From a virus: a stretch of 64,000 bases of DNA. A program made the translations under genes and the position numbers. How positions within the stretch are numbered: position 1 is the stretch's first letter; each line of letters opens with the position of its first letter. The notes beneath the pieces are model-generated. The model worked only from the letters and a program-made list of their open reading frames with translations. It had not been told where the DNA came from and made no database searches. Where the stretch lies: the IMG/VR virus record IMGVR_UViG_3300018080_008375, positions 35,822-99,821 of that record, one strand, 5' to 3'. Below, piece after piece: positions 21,795 through 34,433 of the stretch.

Positions 21795-22249
21795 GTGATA
21801 TCAAGAGAATGTGCGTCGGATTTGCGTTTGACAAGGAAACGCACGATCGAGTCCTAATGATTAGGAAAAACAGACCAGAATGGCAGAAGGGCAAGCTCAA
21901 TGGAGTGGGCGGGCATATAGAGGATGGGGAGAAGGAGCATGATGCTATGGCGCGCGAGTTTATGGAGGAGACCGGCTTGTCCGTGCCCGCTGAAAATTGG
22001 CAGCTTTTTGTCACCATGGCGGGAAAAGGGTGGGTCCTGTACACCTTCTGTGCTGAAATCAGCTATAAGAATATGCTGGGTGCTAGGACGACGACAGACG
22101 AGGGGGTTGATGTGTGGCTTCTGGAAAGCCTTTTGTTGGGTGGAACAGCTCGGGAGTGTGTACCGAACTCGGCATGGTTATTGCCTATGGCGCGCGACTT
22201 CCTGACTAACAAATACGGTCCCATGTATGCCAGGGTGTATTATGGATGA
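21791..22249 (+). CDS. NUDIX hydrolase (MutT-like)
   Basis: 152 residues. NUDIX box GGHIEDGEKEHDAMAREFMEETG at about residues 39-61 has all catalytic glutamates. The strands before it (VGFAFDKETHDRVLMIRKNRPEWQKGKLNGVGG) are MutT-like. Nucleotide sanitation or RNA decapping are both possible. Coupled to the phosphoesterase (ATGA) and to yacG. Confidence 0.88.
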   Translation: MSDIKRMCVGFAFDKETHDRVLMIRKNRPEWQKGKLNGVGGHIEDGEKEHDAMAREFMEETGLSVPAENWQLFVTMAGKGWVLYTFCAEISYKNMLGARTTTDEGVDVWLLESLLLGGTARECVPNSAWLLPMARDFLTNKYGPMYARVYYG

Positions 22250-22520
22250 AAAAAAGATGCGAAAATGGAGCGAAATCAGGAAGTCGATAGCTGAGGCGGA
22301 ACGGCAGGGGTTGTACGAGCTTTCTGAGCACGCCACATGTGACTTGGATATATGGGACCGGGAGTTCGTATGCTCCATATGCGGAAAGCCCTTGGTTTCA
22401 GATAAGCACAATCCGTTCTGCTCCGAGAGATGCCGGATGGTGGACCTTTACAACTGGCTCAACGACGAATACTCCTTGCCTGTCGCAGAGCACAAGGAAT
22501 GGAGCGGAGAGGATGTCTGA
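22242..22520 (+). CDS. yacG: YacG-like zinc protein (DNA gyrase inhibitor family)
   Basis: 92 residues. Residues 44-80 match the YacG signature: C44-S-I-C47-GKP, then NPFC60-SERC64-RMVDLYNWLNDEYSLP, like CPTCGK...RPFCSKRCQLIDLGEW...IP of E. coli YacG. YacG binds the GyrB C-terminal domain and blocks DNA binding by gyrase. The N-terminal 40 residues are extra and helical. A phage gyrB lies 4 kb downstream, so it may restrain the host enzyme or tune its own (inference). Confidence 0.82.
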   Translation: MDEKKMRKWSEIRKSIAEAERQGLYELSEHATCDLDIWDREFVCSICGKPLVSDKHNPFCSERCRMVDLYNWLNDEYSLPVAEHKEWSGEDV

Positions 22521-22878
22521 CGCCAAATGTCCGGATTGCTGGAAAAGCGCGGTCGTCACCAGCACGGTTGACCGCCTGCAGAAGCAGCTCAAGCTTCTGG
22601 CGGACAGGGGATACGGCGACCGCGACCGCCTGTTCCGCAAAATGGTCGAGGAGTTCGGAGAATACGCGGAGGCAATAGAGTACTACAACGGATCCACCAG
22701 GAAAAAGAAGAAGCTAGGGGGCCTGGATCCGGTGGCGAAGCTGCGCGAGGAGGTGGCGGACATGCTGATGATCACCTTGGCGCTCGCCAAGGTTGAGGGC
22801 ATGGACATCGTCAGGGCGTGCGACATGGCGGCGTCAAAGCTGGAGCAGCGGACGAAGGAGCACAATGAGCGCAAGTAG
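22513..22878 (+). CDS. MazG-like nucleotide pyrophosphohydrolase
   Basis: 121 residues. RLFRKMVEEFGEYAEAIEYYNG and KLREEVADMLMITLALAKVEG give the ExxE and ExxD helix pairs that bind Mg in all-alpha NTP pyrophosphatases. Such phage enzymes degrade (d)NTPs or lower ppGpp. A short CPDC at the N-terminus is additional. It overlaps the neighbours on both sides. Confidence 0.82.
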   Translation: MSDAKCPDCWKSAVVTSTVDRLQKQLKLLADRGYGDRDRLFRKMVEEFGEYAEAIEYYNGSTRKKKKLGGLDPVAKLREEVADMLMITLALAKVEGMDIVRACDMAASKLEQRTKEHNERK

Positions 22879-24097
22879 CAAGAGGTTCGTCAGCCTGTTT
22901 TCGGGAGCCGGAGGCCTGGACCTGGGCTTCATGGCCGAGGGGTGGTCCCCGGTGATGATGGTTGACAACTGGGATCCTGCGGTGCGGACGCTGGAGGCCA
23001 ACCATTCGAAGGCGCTCGTGGTGAACTGGGACCTGGCGACTGTGTCTGGGAGCCTGATCAAGGACGCCGCGGAGAGCCAGGGGGTCGGGTTTTACGAGGT
23101 CGATTGCGTAATGGGCGGGCCGCCGTGCCAGCCATTCTCCCGCCTCAACCAGAACCAGCTGTTCGATGGCGGGGAAAACACGGAAACGAACATGAACGAT
23201 CCGAGGCGCAGCCTGTTCATGTCTTTCATCAGGATTGTCAGGCTGATCAAGCCGAAGTTCGTCGTGATGGAGAATGTGTTTGACCTCGCCAACCGAAGGC
23301 TGGGAGGAAGCGGGCCGGAGAAGGACCGCATGATCGTCGGAGTGATAGCCGAGCAGTTCGAAAACGCCGGATACAATGTCTCGTTCGGGGTTCTCATAGC
23401 CGCGCAGTACGACGTTCCCCAAATGCGCAAGAGGCTGGTTTTCATCGGTGCGCGCAAGAACCTTGGAGTGACGCCGTCAATGCCGGAACCTGTGACGCTA
23501 AGGACATCGGTGGCGACGGAGTTTTCCAGAATACAGCCACATCACCCGAATCAGGACAGAAAAAAGCATACGAAAACATGGGTTGAGCGGGCGCGGCATG
23601 TTCCGAAAGGCGGGTACTACAATGATCTGCCGCTTGAGCACAAGGTACTGAAGCCGGTCGACCTGGATTTTGTCGGCTCCTATGACGGTCAGGCGCGGCA
23701 CTACGCTATCAGTCGCAAAGACGGGTCATGGGACGAGTTCAAGTGGGACCTCCGCAGGGAGATTGCCGTGTTCTCCGGCAGGTACGAGGGGTGGGAGCTG
23801 GGCATGGCGCAGCTTGAGTGCGACACGGATGGATGCCAGATATACCGGGTGATGCCGCGCATGGGGACGTACCTGCGGCGCATCAGGTGGGGTATTTCCC
23901 ATACGGTCACGCGCAATCCCCTGATCCACCCCGACGAGCATCGGGAGATCACCGTGCGGGAGAAGGCAGCCATACAGACGTTTCCACCTGAATACGAGTT
24001 CGTTGGCAAGCTCCAGGACCAGCATGTCCTGGTGGGAAATGCGGTTCCAGTCAACCTCGGGCGTTCGATTGCCAGGCACGTGGGAGGGATGCTCTGA
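22865..24097 (+). CDS. DNA (cytosine-5) methyltransferase 1
   Basis: 410 residues. Motif I FSGAGGLDLGF (residues 12-22), motif IV GGPPCQPFS with the catalytic Cys, motif VI MENV, motif VIII QMRKRLVFIG and motif X VGNAVPVNLG are present in the usual order. The target-recognition region, about residues 210-340, is large and gives the site, which cannot be read here. It methylates C5 of cytosine in phage DNA, as protection from restriction or as half of a restriction system. Start overlaps the MazG-like gene. Confidence 0.95.
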   Translation: MSASSKRFVSLFSGAGGLDLGFMAEGWSPVMMVDNWDPAVRTLEANHSKALVVNWDLATVSGSLIKDAAESQGVGFYEVDCVMGGPPCQPFSRLNQNQLFDGGENTETNMNDPRRSLFMSFIRIVRLIKPKFVVMENVFDLANRRLGGSGPEKDRMIVGVIAEQFENAGYNVSFGVLIAAQYDVPQMRKRLVFIGARKNLGVTPSMPEPVTLRTSVATEFSRIQPHHPNQDRKKHTKTWVERARHVPKGGYYNDLPLEHKVLKPVDLDFVGSYDGQARHYAISRKDGSWDEFKWDLRREIAVFSGRYEGWELGMAQLECDTDGCQIYRVMPRMGTYLRRIRWGISHTVTRNPLIHPDEHREITVREKAAIQTFPPEYEFVGKLQDQHVLVGNAVPVNLGRSIARHVGGML

Positions 24098-24993
24098 TGT
24101 ATGAAACGACAAACCTTCTTGTGCGGCTGTGTAACATAGCGGATGAGGGTCGCAGGATGCCGTCGGCCAACATGTCACTTCCCCTATTCAGAAGGGGAGA
24201 GAGTCTTGAAAAAGAACTGGGGAGATTGTCCGTCCGCCCGGAGCGTCCGGACTACGATCCGGTTGCCTACATATCCGAAAACTCCAGTCCAATAGACCTG
24301 ATATGCTCCGGATCAGACGCGGAGGAGATGAAGGCTCTGCGTGGCAGCCCGAGAATGATAGCGTGGAACAGCAGCCATATCGTCCCGATGGTTGGTCTGG
24401 ACTACCCAAGCCTTACGAAGCGTGCGGCGGAGTCGTGCTCGGAATGGCCAAAGCCGTTTCTGATAAACTCTTTGGAAGGCGGGGTTCTGTGGTCCGTGTA
24501 CGGGGAGACGTTTCTGGCCGCCTCCAGGTCGGACGCAGTGCCGGTGTCGATGGTGAAGAGGGCGCTGGAGAAGCTCATCAGGCAGCATGGACTGGAGGCT
24601 ATCAGGCGCGAGATTGTTTCGAAATGCGGTGCTGGCGCATGGGAGTCCTACAGGAAAGACATTTTCCTGCTGCCGAAAAAGAATACCCTCGGGGAGCTTG
24701 CGCGCTTTTCCGCGGGCGGCAGCACCAGGGTGAGGATGCGCGCCATGACCGAGGAAGAGTCCATGTCCAGCAGGTTTGCCGGCAAGTTTAAAAAGATGTT
24801 CGGCATGAAGGGCGGATGGCTGGCATGCGCAATGGTTCCGGAAAGGATATATTCCATGTATCCGCAGAAGGACAAGGAGCGCCTAGTTTCCTATATCGAC
24901 CGCAGGGGTGTGCGATTCAGGTGGTGTCGCATCAGGGGAAAGATACATGCGGCCATCGCCGTTTTGGGGAGTTGTAAAGGAGAGTGCGCATGA
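24097..24993 (+). CDS. Unknown protein between two methyltransferases
   Basis: 298 residues. No known fold is recognised. It starts on the stop of one methyltransferase (TGATG) and its stop overlaps the start of the next (ATGA), so all are translated together. It contains IAWNSSHIVPMVG, FLINSLEGGVLWSVYGETF and a basic C-terminal third (FKKMFGMKGGWLACAMV, RRGVRFRWCRIRGK). By position it could be a restriction enzyme or accessory factor for methyltransferase 1, but no PD-(D/E)XK or HNH motif stands out. Confidence 0.65.
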   Translation: MYETTNLLVRLCNIADEGRRMPSANMSLPLFRRGESLEKELGRLSVRPERPDYDPVAYISENSSPIDLICSGSDAEEMKALRGSPRMIAWNSSHIVPMVGLDYPSLTKRAAESCSEWPKPFLINSLEGGVLWSVYGETFLAASRSDAVPVSMVKRALEKLIRQHGLEAIRREIVSKCGAGAWESYRKDIFLLPKKNTLGELARFSAGGSTRVRMRAMTEEESMSSRFAGKFKKMFGMKGGWLACAMVPERIYSMYPQKDKERLVSYIDRRGVRFRWCRIRGKIHAAIAVLGSCKGECA

Positions 24994-25975
24994 GGATAGT
25001 TTCCTTGTTTTCCGGATGCGGCGGTCTGGATTTGGGATTCAAGCGCGCCGGCTTCAAGATCGTCTGGGCAAACGAGTTCGACAGGTCGATCATACCCACC
25101 TTCAGGAAGCAGTTTTCGAAAACGGAACTCGATTCCAGGAGCATATCGGATATAGATATTTCCGACATTCCCGATGCTGACGGGATAGTCGGAGGTCCTC
25201 CATGCCAGTCCTGGAGCGAGTTCGGGTCAAAGCGCGGCATCGACGACGATAGGGGAAAGCTGTTCCTGAGGTATGTAGATATCATAGAAGAGAAGAGACC
25301 GAAATTTTTCCTGGCGGAGAACGTTTCCGGAATACTTGCCAAGAGGCATTACGATGCGCTGGACAGGATACTCGCCAGCCTGTCCTCGGAATACGAGGTT
25401 CGGATGGAACTTCTGAACGCCGCGGATTTCGGCGTGCCGCAGGACAGGGAGCGCGTCATTTTCATCGGATACAGGCGCGACCTGAAAAGGGCGTTCGACT
25501 TCTCCGGAGTCAGGAGGACCAAGAGGACGACCCTGCGCGACGCCATCTGGGACCTGCGCAAGTCGGCTGTGCCGGCTGCCGTTGTCGGCGGGCGGAGGAA
25601 TCGCGCAAACGCGTCGTTGGCGGTTCCCAATCACGAATACTTCAAGGGCACGTACTCGCCGCACTACATGTCGCGCAACCGTGTGCGCGGATGGGACGAG
25701 CGCTCCTTCACGATCCAAGCGGGGGCGCGCCACGCCCCTATGCATCCGCAGGCCCCAAAGATGGTCAGCGTCGGAAAGGACAAGTTTGCGTTCGACGGCG
25801 ACGAATCGCTGTACCGCAGGCTTTCCGTGAGGGAATGCGCCAGGGTGCAGACGTTTCCGGACAGTTTTGTGTTTGTTTACGATGATGTCGCATGCGGGTA
25901 CAAGATGGTTGGGAATGCCGTCCCAGTTAGGATGGCCAAGGCTCTTGCGGGGGCGATAAAGAGGGATTTTTCCTG

Positions 25976-25976
<1 letters not shown>
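24990..25976 (+). CDS. DNA (cytosine-5) methyltransferase 2
   Basis: 328 residues, start after AAAGGAGAG. Motif I SLFSGCGGLDLGF, motif IV GGPPCQSWS with catalytic Cys, motif VI AENVSG, motif VIII PQDRERVIFIG and motif X MVGNAVPVRM are all present. Shorter and different in its recognition region from methyltransferase 1, so probably another sequence specificity. It directly precedes a candidate restriction enzyme with a TGATG overlap, the usual arrangement of a type II system. Confidence 0.95.
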
Positions 25977-29735
<3,759 letters not shown>

Positions 29736-29736
29736 A

Positions 29737-30126
29737 ATGAGAGCGAAAGGTTTTTTCATGGCGCTTCTGGCTGCGCTGATCATGGCGTTTTCGGGATGCG
29801 CGACGACTCTGTCGCAGAGCGAGACCGAAAGCCTGGCTGGTTGGGTGGGCATTGTTGACATATGGGGCGGGCATGACAGGACGATTGGCGAACGGCCCGT
29901 TTTAGGCCTTTCGGATGTTACGCCGCTCAGGGGCGTTACGGTTGTGGTTGCCAACCCCACGAAAGCGGACAGTACTGTTACTATATCGTGCAAGTTCAAG
30001 TCCGACGGCGTAGTGTTCGGTAGTGCGTCCAAGGTTGTCAAGGCCGGGCACAAGAGCAGGATTCTCGTCAGGGGATTTGCGCGCATCATGGATAATGTTG
30101 TAACCTGCGAAGCCTCGTCTAAGTAG
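29737..30126 (+). CDS. Small lipoprotein
   Basis: 129 residues with a signal peptide ending in the lipobox AFSGC, so lipid-anchored after export. The mature part has beta-rich repeats (RGVTVVVANPTKADSTVTISCKFKSDG) resembling a YcfL-like or Ig-like fold, but no assignment is safe. AGGAGGATG precedes the ATG. A strong terminator follows, closing the operon. Phage lipoproteins often block superinfection (inference). Confidence 0.7.
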   Translation: MRAKGFFMALLAALIMAFSGCATTLSQSETESLAGWVGIVDIWGGHDRTIGERPVLGLSDVTPLRGVTVVVANPTKADSTVTISCKFKSDGVVFGSASKVVKAGHKSRILVRGFARIMDNVVTCEASSK

Positions 30127-30162
30127 ACGCGGTTGACTACTGGCGCAGGGAAAGAACTAACG

Positions 30163-30198
30163 GGGCTGCCGCTCGCACGGGCGGCAGCCCTCTCCTTT
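30163..30198 (+). terminator. Rho-independent terminator
   Basis: GGGCTGCCG (30163-30171) pairs with CGGCAGCCC (30182-30190) around a 10-base loop, followed by TCTCCTTT. Nine GC-rich pairs make a strong stem; the T-run is interrupted. It closes the gyrB-iscS-lipoprotein unit. Confidence 0.7.
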
Positions 30199-30211
30199 AG
30201 CAAAGGTCAAC

Positions 30212-30799
30212 ATGTCCAAGCAGAGACGCAAGGCGGCAAAGAAAAAGCGCAAAAAGAAAAGAACCAGGAAGCCCAGCCTGCCAAGGGCCACTTTGTCGGC
30301 AATACACAAGTGCTGGAAGGAGACGGACACCCGCAAGGAGTGTCTTGAGCTGCTGGCTGAAAGGGTCCCTGACATCCCCCCCCCGAAGGCTTGGGGGATT
30401 ATACGGAAGCTGTCGAAGACGGAAAGGCAGTGGGTCCTAACTGCGCGGGAAAAGGAAAGGGCCAAGGAGGCTCTTGAGAAAGAGAAGGAGCGCAAGCGGA
30501 AGGAGCGCGTTCGCAATCGCGAAAAGCGCGAGAAGGAAAAAGCGCGCAGGAGCAGGAGTGGCGAGATAGGCGACCGGCTCAAGCCAGAGCATTTTCCGCT
30601 GCTGTCGGATTCGCTGGGCAACGACTTCTTTTTCTGCCCGGATGTGCGTCAGCATGTGACGGTTCCGTCATGCGTTTTTCGCGTGTTTTATGTGGACGAG
30701 GCGTACGGCTTCTCGCCCGGCGGTCCGTGCCTGAAATGTAGGCGAATGGACAAGCACATACCTGAGATAGAGAAGGCAATCGGAGGTGCGGAACAATGA
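30212..30799 (+). CDS. Very basic coiled-coil protein
   Basis: 195 residues. The first 25 are almost all Lys/Arg (SKQRRKAAKKKRKKKRTRK), and residues 75-120 are a long charged helix of E/K/R repeats, probably coiled coil and nucleic-acid binding. A CLKCRR element lies near the end. It is the first of a run of small genes leading into the FtsK-like ATPase. Function unknown. Confidence 0.6.
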   Translation: MSKQRRKAAKKKRKKKRTRKPSLPRATLSAIHKCWKETDTRKECLELLAERVPDIPPPKAWGIIRKLSKTERQWVLTAREKERAKEALEKEKERKRKERVRNREKREKEKARRSRSGEIGDRLKPEHFPLLSDSLGNDFFFCPDVRQHVTVPSCVFRVFYVDEAYGFSPGGPCLKCRRMDKHIPEIEKAIGGAEQ

Positions 30800-31314
30800 C
30801 AGACCAACCGCCCAAGCGCAAGAAGTTGGAAGACATCCGGCCGGCGAATGTCGGTGTGAAAGTAAAGCCCAGAAGATCAAGGAGAAAGGAGCCGCCAAAG
30901 CAGAAGCATCCGCCCATCATACGGCGAAATGCGGCCCCCCCCGAAACTCCAACCCCCCCACCTTCCGACGAGGCGCTTAAGACCGCAGTGCGCAGCAACA
31001 AGGCGCAGGAGCGGCTCATGGAGGCGATAAAAGAAATCAACCGGCTCATGAATGTAACGGTGTTGCCGGAGAACAAATCGGTCGCCGAGAAGGACCGCGA
31101 CCGGGCTGCCGTTGCGAGTCTGGTTTCCGCGGTGCAGGATGTGGAGGCGATCAGCCCCGGCGAGGGGATCCTGGCGATGGCCATTCTGACCGTCAGGCAG
31201 GGAATGTCCCTTCGCGATGCGGGAAACCGTTTGGCTTACATGGGACAGCAGATGGAAGACAGGCTGAGTGCGGTAGAGGCAGTCGTTGCGGAGGACAGTG
31301 ATGGCGAAAAGTGA
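30796..31314 (+). CDS. Basic, proline-rich hypothetical protein
   Basis: 172 residues. The first 60 are basic and Pro-rich (disordered); the rest is helical (NKAQERLMEAIKEINRLMNVTVL, and a C-terminal helix QQMEDRLSAVEAVVAED). Coupled by overlap to both neighbours. Not recognised. Confidence 0.58.
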   Translation: MTDQPPKRKKLEDIRPANVGVKVKPRRSRRKEPPKQKHPPIIRRNAAPPETPTPPPSDEALKTAVRSNKAQERLMEAIKEINRLMNVTVLPENKSVAEKDRDRAAVASLVSAVQDVEAISPGEGILAMAILTVRQGMSLRDAGNRLAYMGQQMEDRLSAVEAVVAEDSDGEK

Positions 31315-31531
31315 AAGCCGCATTCTGACGCAGTGCGCTGCCAAGCAGGCGGTGGACCATGTTGTTGCCCAGGTCATTGCCAGGCTCAACAGCCAGCTTG
31401 CGGAATACCGCAATGCGCGGTCCCGTTACCATGGAAAAAAGGATGTCATGGCTGAGATAATGCACAGAAACATGCGGGAGCTGTGTACGGAGATCGGGGA
31501 GGAGATAAAAAGGGAGCTGGACAAAGCATGA
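31301..31531 (+). CDS. Small helical protein
   Basis: 76 residues, start 14 bases before the previous stop. Mostly charged helix (HVVAQVIARLNSQLAEYRNARSRYHGKKDVM). The last bases overlap the FtsK-like start. Could be a partner of that ATPase; no motif supports more. Confidence 0.55.
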   Translation: MAKSESRILTQCAAKQAVDHVVAQVIARLNSQLAEYRNARSRYHGKKDVMAEIMHRNMRELCTEIGEEIKRELDKA

Positions 31532-32589
31532 GCGCGGAGTTTCTGCAGGGCGTTCTCGATCAGCTTAAGCTGAAGTGTAAGGTCTGCTGCTGCAGGCGCG
31601 AGGGTGCGTTTCTGATATGCGATATGGCGCTTAAGCCGGGAGGGACGGTGTCAAGGATAGAACGCCACGGGATGGAGATGGCGCTTGCCATGATGGCGCT
31701 TGATGAGCCGCTCATATATCCGGTGCCGTCCAAGGGAATCGTGCGCATGGAACTCATGATGGAGGAGCAGGGCGATGTTCCGTTTGGCGAGGTGTCGTCA
31801 AGTCCGGAGTTTCTGGGTAGCGGGCAGATGCTTCCGCTTGCCTTGGGCAAAACCAGGCGGGGTAACATCATGGTTGCCGACCTTGCCGCAATGCCGCATC
31901 TCCTAGTTGCTGGAACCACCGGCTCCGGAAAGTCGGTTATGCTGCATTCGTCCATATGTAGCCTTCTGATGCGGCGCCAACGGCGCAAGGTGTTTGTGGC
32001 GCTGATAGACCCGAAGCGCGTCGAGTTTTCCCATTATGAGGGCATACCGCAGCTGTGGGCGCCCATAGCGCACGACGCCGAGGAGGCGCTAGGACTGCTT
32101 TCCGGGCTTGCCGGCGAAATGGACAGGCGATTTGGCATTTTACAGAGAAGCAAGTGCCGTGACATTACATGCTATCGCGGGCGCATGCCGTACATAGTGC
32201 TCGTAATGGACGAGCTGGCAGATCTTATGATGACTGCCAAGAAGCAGGTGCAGGATCTTGTGTGTCGCCTGGCGCAGAAGTCAAGGGCATGCGGAATACA
32301 TCTGATCGCAGCAACGCAGCGTCCGTCGGCGGACATTGTGACCGGAATCATCAAGGCGAACTTCCCTTCCAGGCTGAGCTGCCAGGTAAGTTCGGCAACC
32401 GACAGCCGCGTCGTGCTCGACCGGAACGGGGCGGAGAAGCTCGCGGGAAACGGAGATGCCATACTTGATGCGCCTGGATATCCGTTCGTGCGGTTAAAAG
32501 GCGCATACCTGTCCGAGTCAGACATAGCGTCTGTGGTTAGGCGCCATGCCGGTCGCCCGTGGTGGAGCAGGATATGGATTGGTTCCTGA
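31528..32589 (+). CDS. FtsK/SpoIIIE-type DNA translocase ATPase
   Basis: 353 residues, the motor part only. Walker A is GTTGSGKS (129-136), Walker B is IVLVMDELADL, followed by LAQKSRACGIHLIAATQRPSADIVTGIIKANFPSR, the FtsK signature. The N-terminal membrane domain and the gamma DNA-reading domain are absent; residues 15-32 contain a cysteine run (CKVCCC). It should pump double-stranded DNA using ATP, for genome segregation, packaging or conjugation-like transfer. In this position, next to primase and SbcCD, replication or recombination is likely. Confidence 0.88.
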   Translation: MSAEFLQGVLDQLKLKCKVCCCRREGAFLICDMALKPGGTVSRIERHGMEMALAMMALDEPLIYPVPSKGIVRMELMMEEQGDVPFGEVSSSPEFLGSGQMLPLALGKTRRGNIMVADLAAMPHLLVAGTTGSGKSVMLHSSICSLLMRRQRRKVFVALIDPKRVEFSHYEGIPQLWAPIAHDAEEALGLLSGLAGEMDRRFGILQRSKCRDITCYRGRMPYIVLVMDELADLMMTAKKQVQDLVCRLAQKSRACGIHLIAATQRPSADIVTGIIKANFPSRLSCQVSSATDSRVVLDRNGAEKLAGNGDAILDAPGYPFVRLKGAYLSESDIASVVRRHAGRPWWSRIWIGS

Positions 32590-33215
32590 AAGATGACCCG
32601 GACATGCTGTGGCGGTGTATTGATATCGTCAACCGAAGCGTTCCGATAGTTGACATATTGCGCGGATGGGGCATCGGTCTCCAAAAAAGCTCCGGAAAGT
32701 TCGAATGGAAGGCGAAATGTCCGCTTCCTAGTCATGTTGGAAAGGGGACCGGGGGGCAGGAGCGCACTCCGTCATTCTGTGTGTCCAGCGACAACCGCTT
32801 CTACTGCTTCGGCTGCTCAGGTTTCGGAGGACCAGCCGACCTTGTAAGTTCGGTCCAGGGCATTCCCATGACCGAGGCTATCAGGGCACTTGCCGTGCGT
32901 GCGGGAATACTGGACGGCGATGGCAACTGGAACGAAGATGTGCTGGCTAGCGTTCCGGAGAAGGCGAGGCACCGGTGCGATCCCGAACAAACGGTTGAGC
33001 CCCACATTCTCAGGGCGTCTGCCGCCCTGCGCGACCATGTGAGGTCGTTTGCCGGGACCTGCTCGTTCGATGGGGAGTTTGGCTGGGCGGAGCTGATGGG
33101 GGAGAAAATGGATGAACTGATCGATCATATAGGGCACGAGGACTGGGAATATGCCAAAAACATGTGCGACAAGGTGCTGGAAAGCATAAGGCGCAGGAAG
33201 GAGAGGCTCGCATGA
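32574..33215 (+). CDS. Primase zinc-binding domain protein (CHC2 type)
   Basis: 213 residues. The CHC2 zinc site is C49-P-L-P-S-H54 and C78-F-G-C81 in RFYCFGCSGFGGPADLV, as at the N-terminus of DnaG. There is no TOPRIM or RNA polymerase core here; those are encoded separately at 56.2 kb. The rest is helical. It probably recognises template sites for primer synthesis together with that core. Start ATG overlaps the FtsK-like gene by 16 bases. Confidence 0.85.
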   Translation: MDWFLKDDPDMLWRCIDIVNRSVPIVDILRGWGIGLQKSSGKFEWKAKCPLPSHVGKGTGGQERTPSFCVSSDNRFYCFGCSGFGGPADLVSSVQGIPMTEAIRALAVRAGILDGDGNWNEDVLASVPEKARHRCDPEQTVEPHILRASAALRDHVRSFAGTCSFDGEFGWAELMGEKMDELIDHIGHEDWEYAKNMCDKVLESIRRRKERLA

Positions 33216-34432
33216 AGCTCGTTGTCCTGGGAGACCCCCATTTTGGAGGCGGATACGCGCTTGGAAGGATAGATCCGTATAGGCGCGTGAATTCGAGGCT
33301 GATGGACCACGAAAACACAATGGGCCATGTGGTGGACTTCTGCGCCGATCATGACGTGTCGGCGCTTGTGATCACAGGGGACATATACGAGCACAGGCGC
33401 CCTGATGCTTCACAGATTTCCGCGTTTTCAGAAAAGCTGGCGGTTCTTACCGACATCGGGGTCGACACTCACATAGTGGTAGGAAATCACGATTTGGTTC
33501 GGGCGCACAAGACGACGACGATAGACATGCTGAAGCATCTGAGGCTTCCGAATGTACATGTCTGGTCGGAAATTGATAGCGTGTATTGCGAGGACCCTCG
33601 CGGCGGAACCGGGATCAACCTTGCCTTTATGCCGTTCAGGACGCGGCAGATGCTTGATTGCTCAGACAATGCGTCGGCGGTGGAAAGGCTGAAGGACAGG
33701 CTACAGTTCGAAGTGCTTGGCATGGAGAGACCTGGTCCGAAAATAGTTGTTGGCCACCTGGCGCTGGAGGGGGCGCGCAACAAGGGCATCCTGCTGGACC
33801 AGTACATGGTTTCAGAGATTGTGCTGCCTGTGTCCATGTTCGGGGGAATGGATCTGGACGCAGTTGTCATGGGCCACATACATCAGCACCAGGTGCTTTG
33901 TAAAGATCCGCTTGTGGTCCATGTGGGAGCGATGGAGCGGTCGGATTTCGGAGAGGCCAGCCAGCCGAGGTACTTCCTGGTTGTGGACACTGATACGGAC
34001 CCGCCGTCGTACAATTTTAGGCCGCTTCCGGTGAGGGGGCTGTATGACATCGCGGTCAACAGGTCGTCCGTTTCGCCGGACGACAGCAGCATCATGGACG
34101 GTATCCTGGACGAGATAAGGGGATATGCGTCGCAGCGAAAGCTCTCGGGATGTATAGCGCGGGTTGACATCTCAGTAAATGACGCTGTTGTGGGGCGCAT
34201 AGATTCCGAACGCATAAAGAGCCTTTTAATGAAAGAGCTGGGCATCCATCACTGTACTGGTGTGTCGGTTACGGTTGTGTCGAAACGGCAGCTTCGAAGC
34301 TCAGAGATTACCGAAAGGGTCAAGCCGAAGGAGGCGTTTAACAAATGGCTGGAGCTTGTGGACGACGACGGGCTGCGCGAAAGGCTGCGCAGGCACGGAA
34401 ACAAGATAATAGACGAGTTTGGGAGCGTGTGA
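33212..34432 (+). CDS. sbcD: SbcD/Mre11-like nuclease subunit
   Basis: 406 residues. Calcineurin-like motifs: GDPHFGGG, ITGDIYEHR, VGNHDLVRA, VVGHLALEG and MGHIHQHQ. This matches SbcD and phage T4 gp47. With the next gene it forms the Mn-dependent nuclease complex that trims DNA ends and hairpins during replication and recombination. ATGA overlap with the primase domain gene; one base separates it from sbcC. Confidence 0.92.
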   Translation: MKLVVLGDPHFGGGYALGRIDPYRRVNSRLMDHENTMGHVVDFCADHDVSALVITGDIYEHRRPDASQISAFSEKLAVLTDIGVDTHIVVGNHDLVRAHKTTTIDMLKHLRLPNVHVWSEIDSVYCEDPRGGTGINLAFMPFRTRQMLDCSDNASAVERLKDRLQFEVLGMERPGPKIVVGHLALEGARNKGILLDQYMVSEIVLPVSMFGGMDLDAVVMGHIHQHQVLCKDPLVVHVGAMERSDFGEASQPRYFLVVDTDTDPPSYNFRPLPVRGLYDIAVNRSSVSPDDSSIMDGILDEIRGYASQRKLSGCIARVDISVNDAVVGRIDSERIKSLLMKELGIHHCTGVSVTVVSKRQLRSSEITERVKPKEAFNKWLELVDDDGLRERLRRHGNKIIDEFGSV

Positions 34433-34433
34433 T

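Noticed and set aside
30370-30965. Runs of seven or eight C as possible frameshift or phase-variation tracts
   Set aside because: Both reading frames stay open through them and continue normally; no alternative frame is supported.
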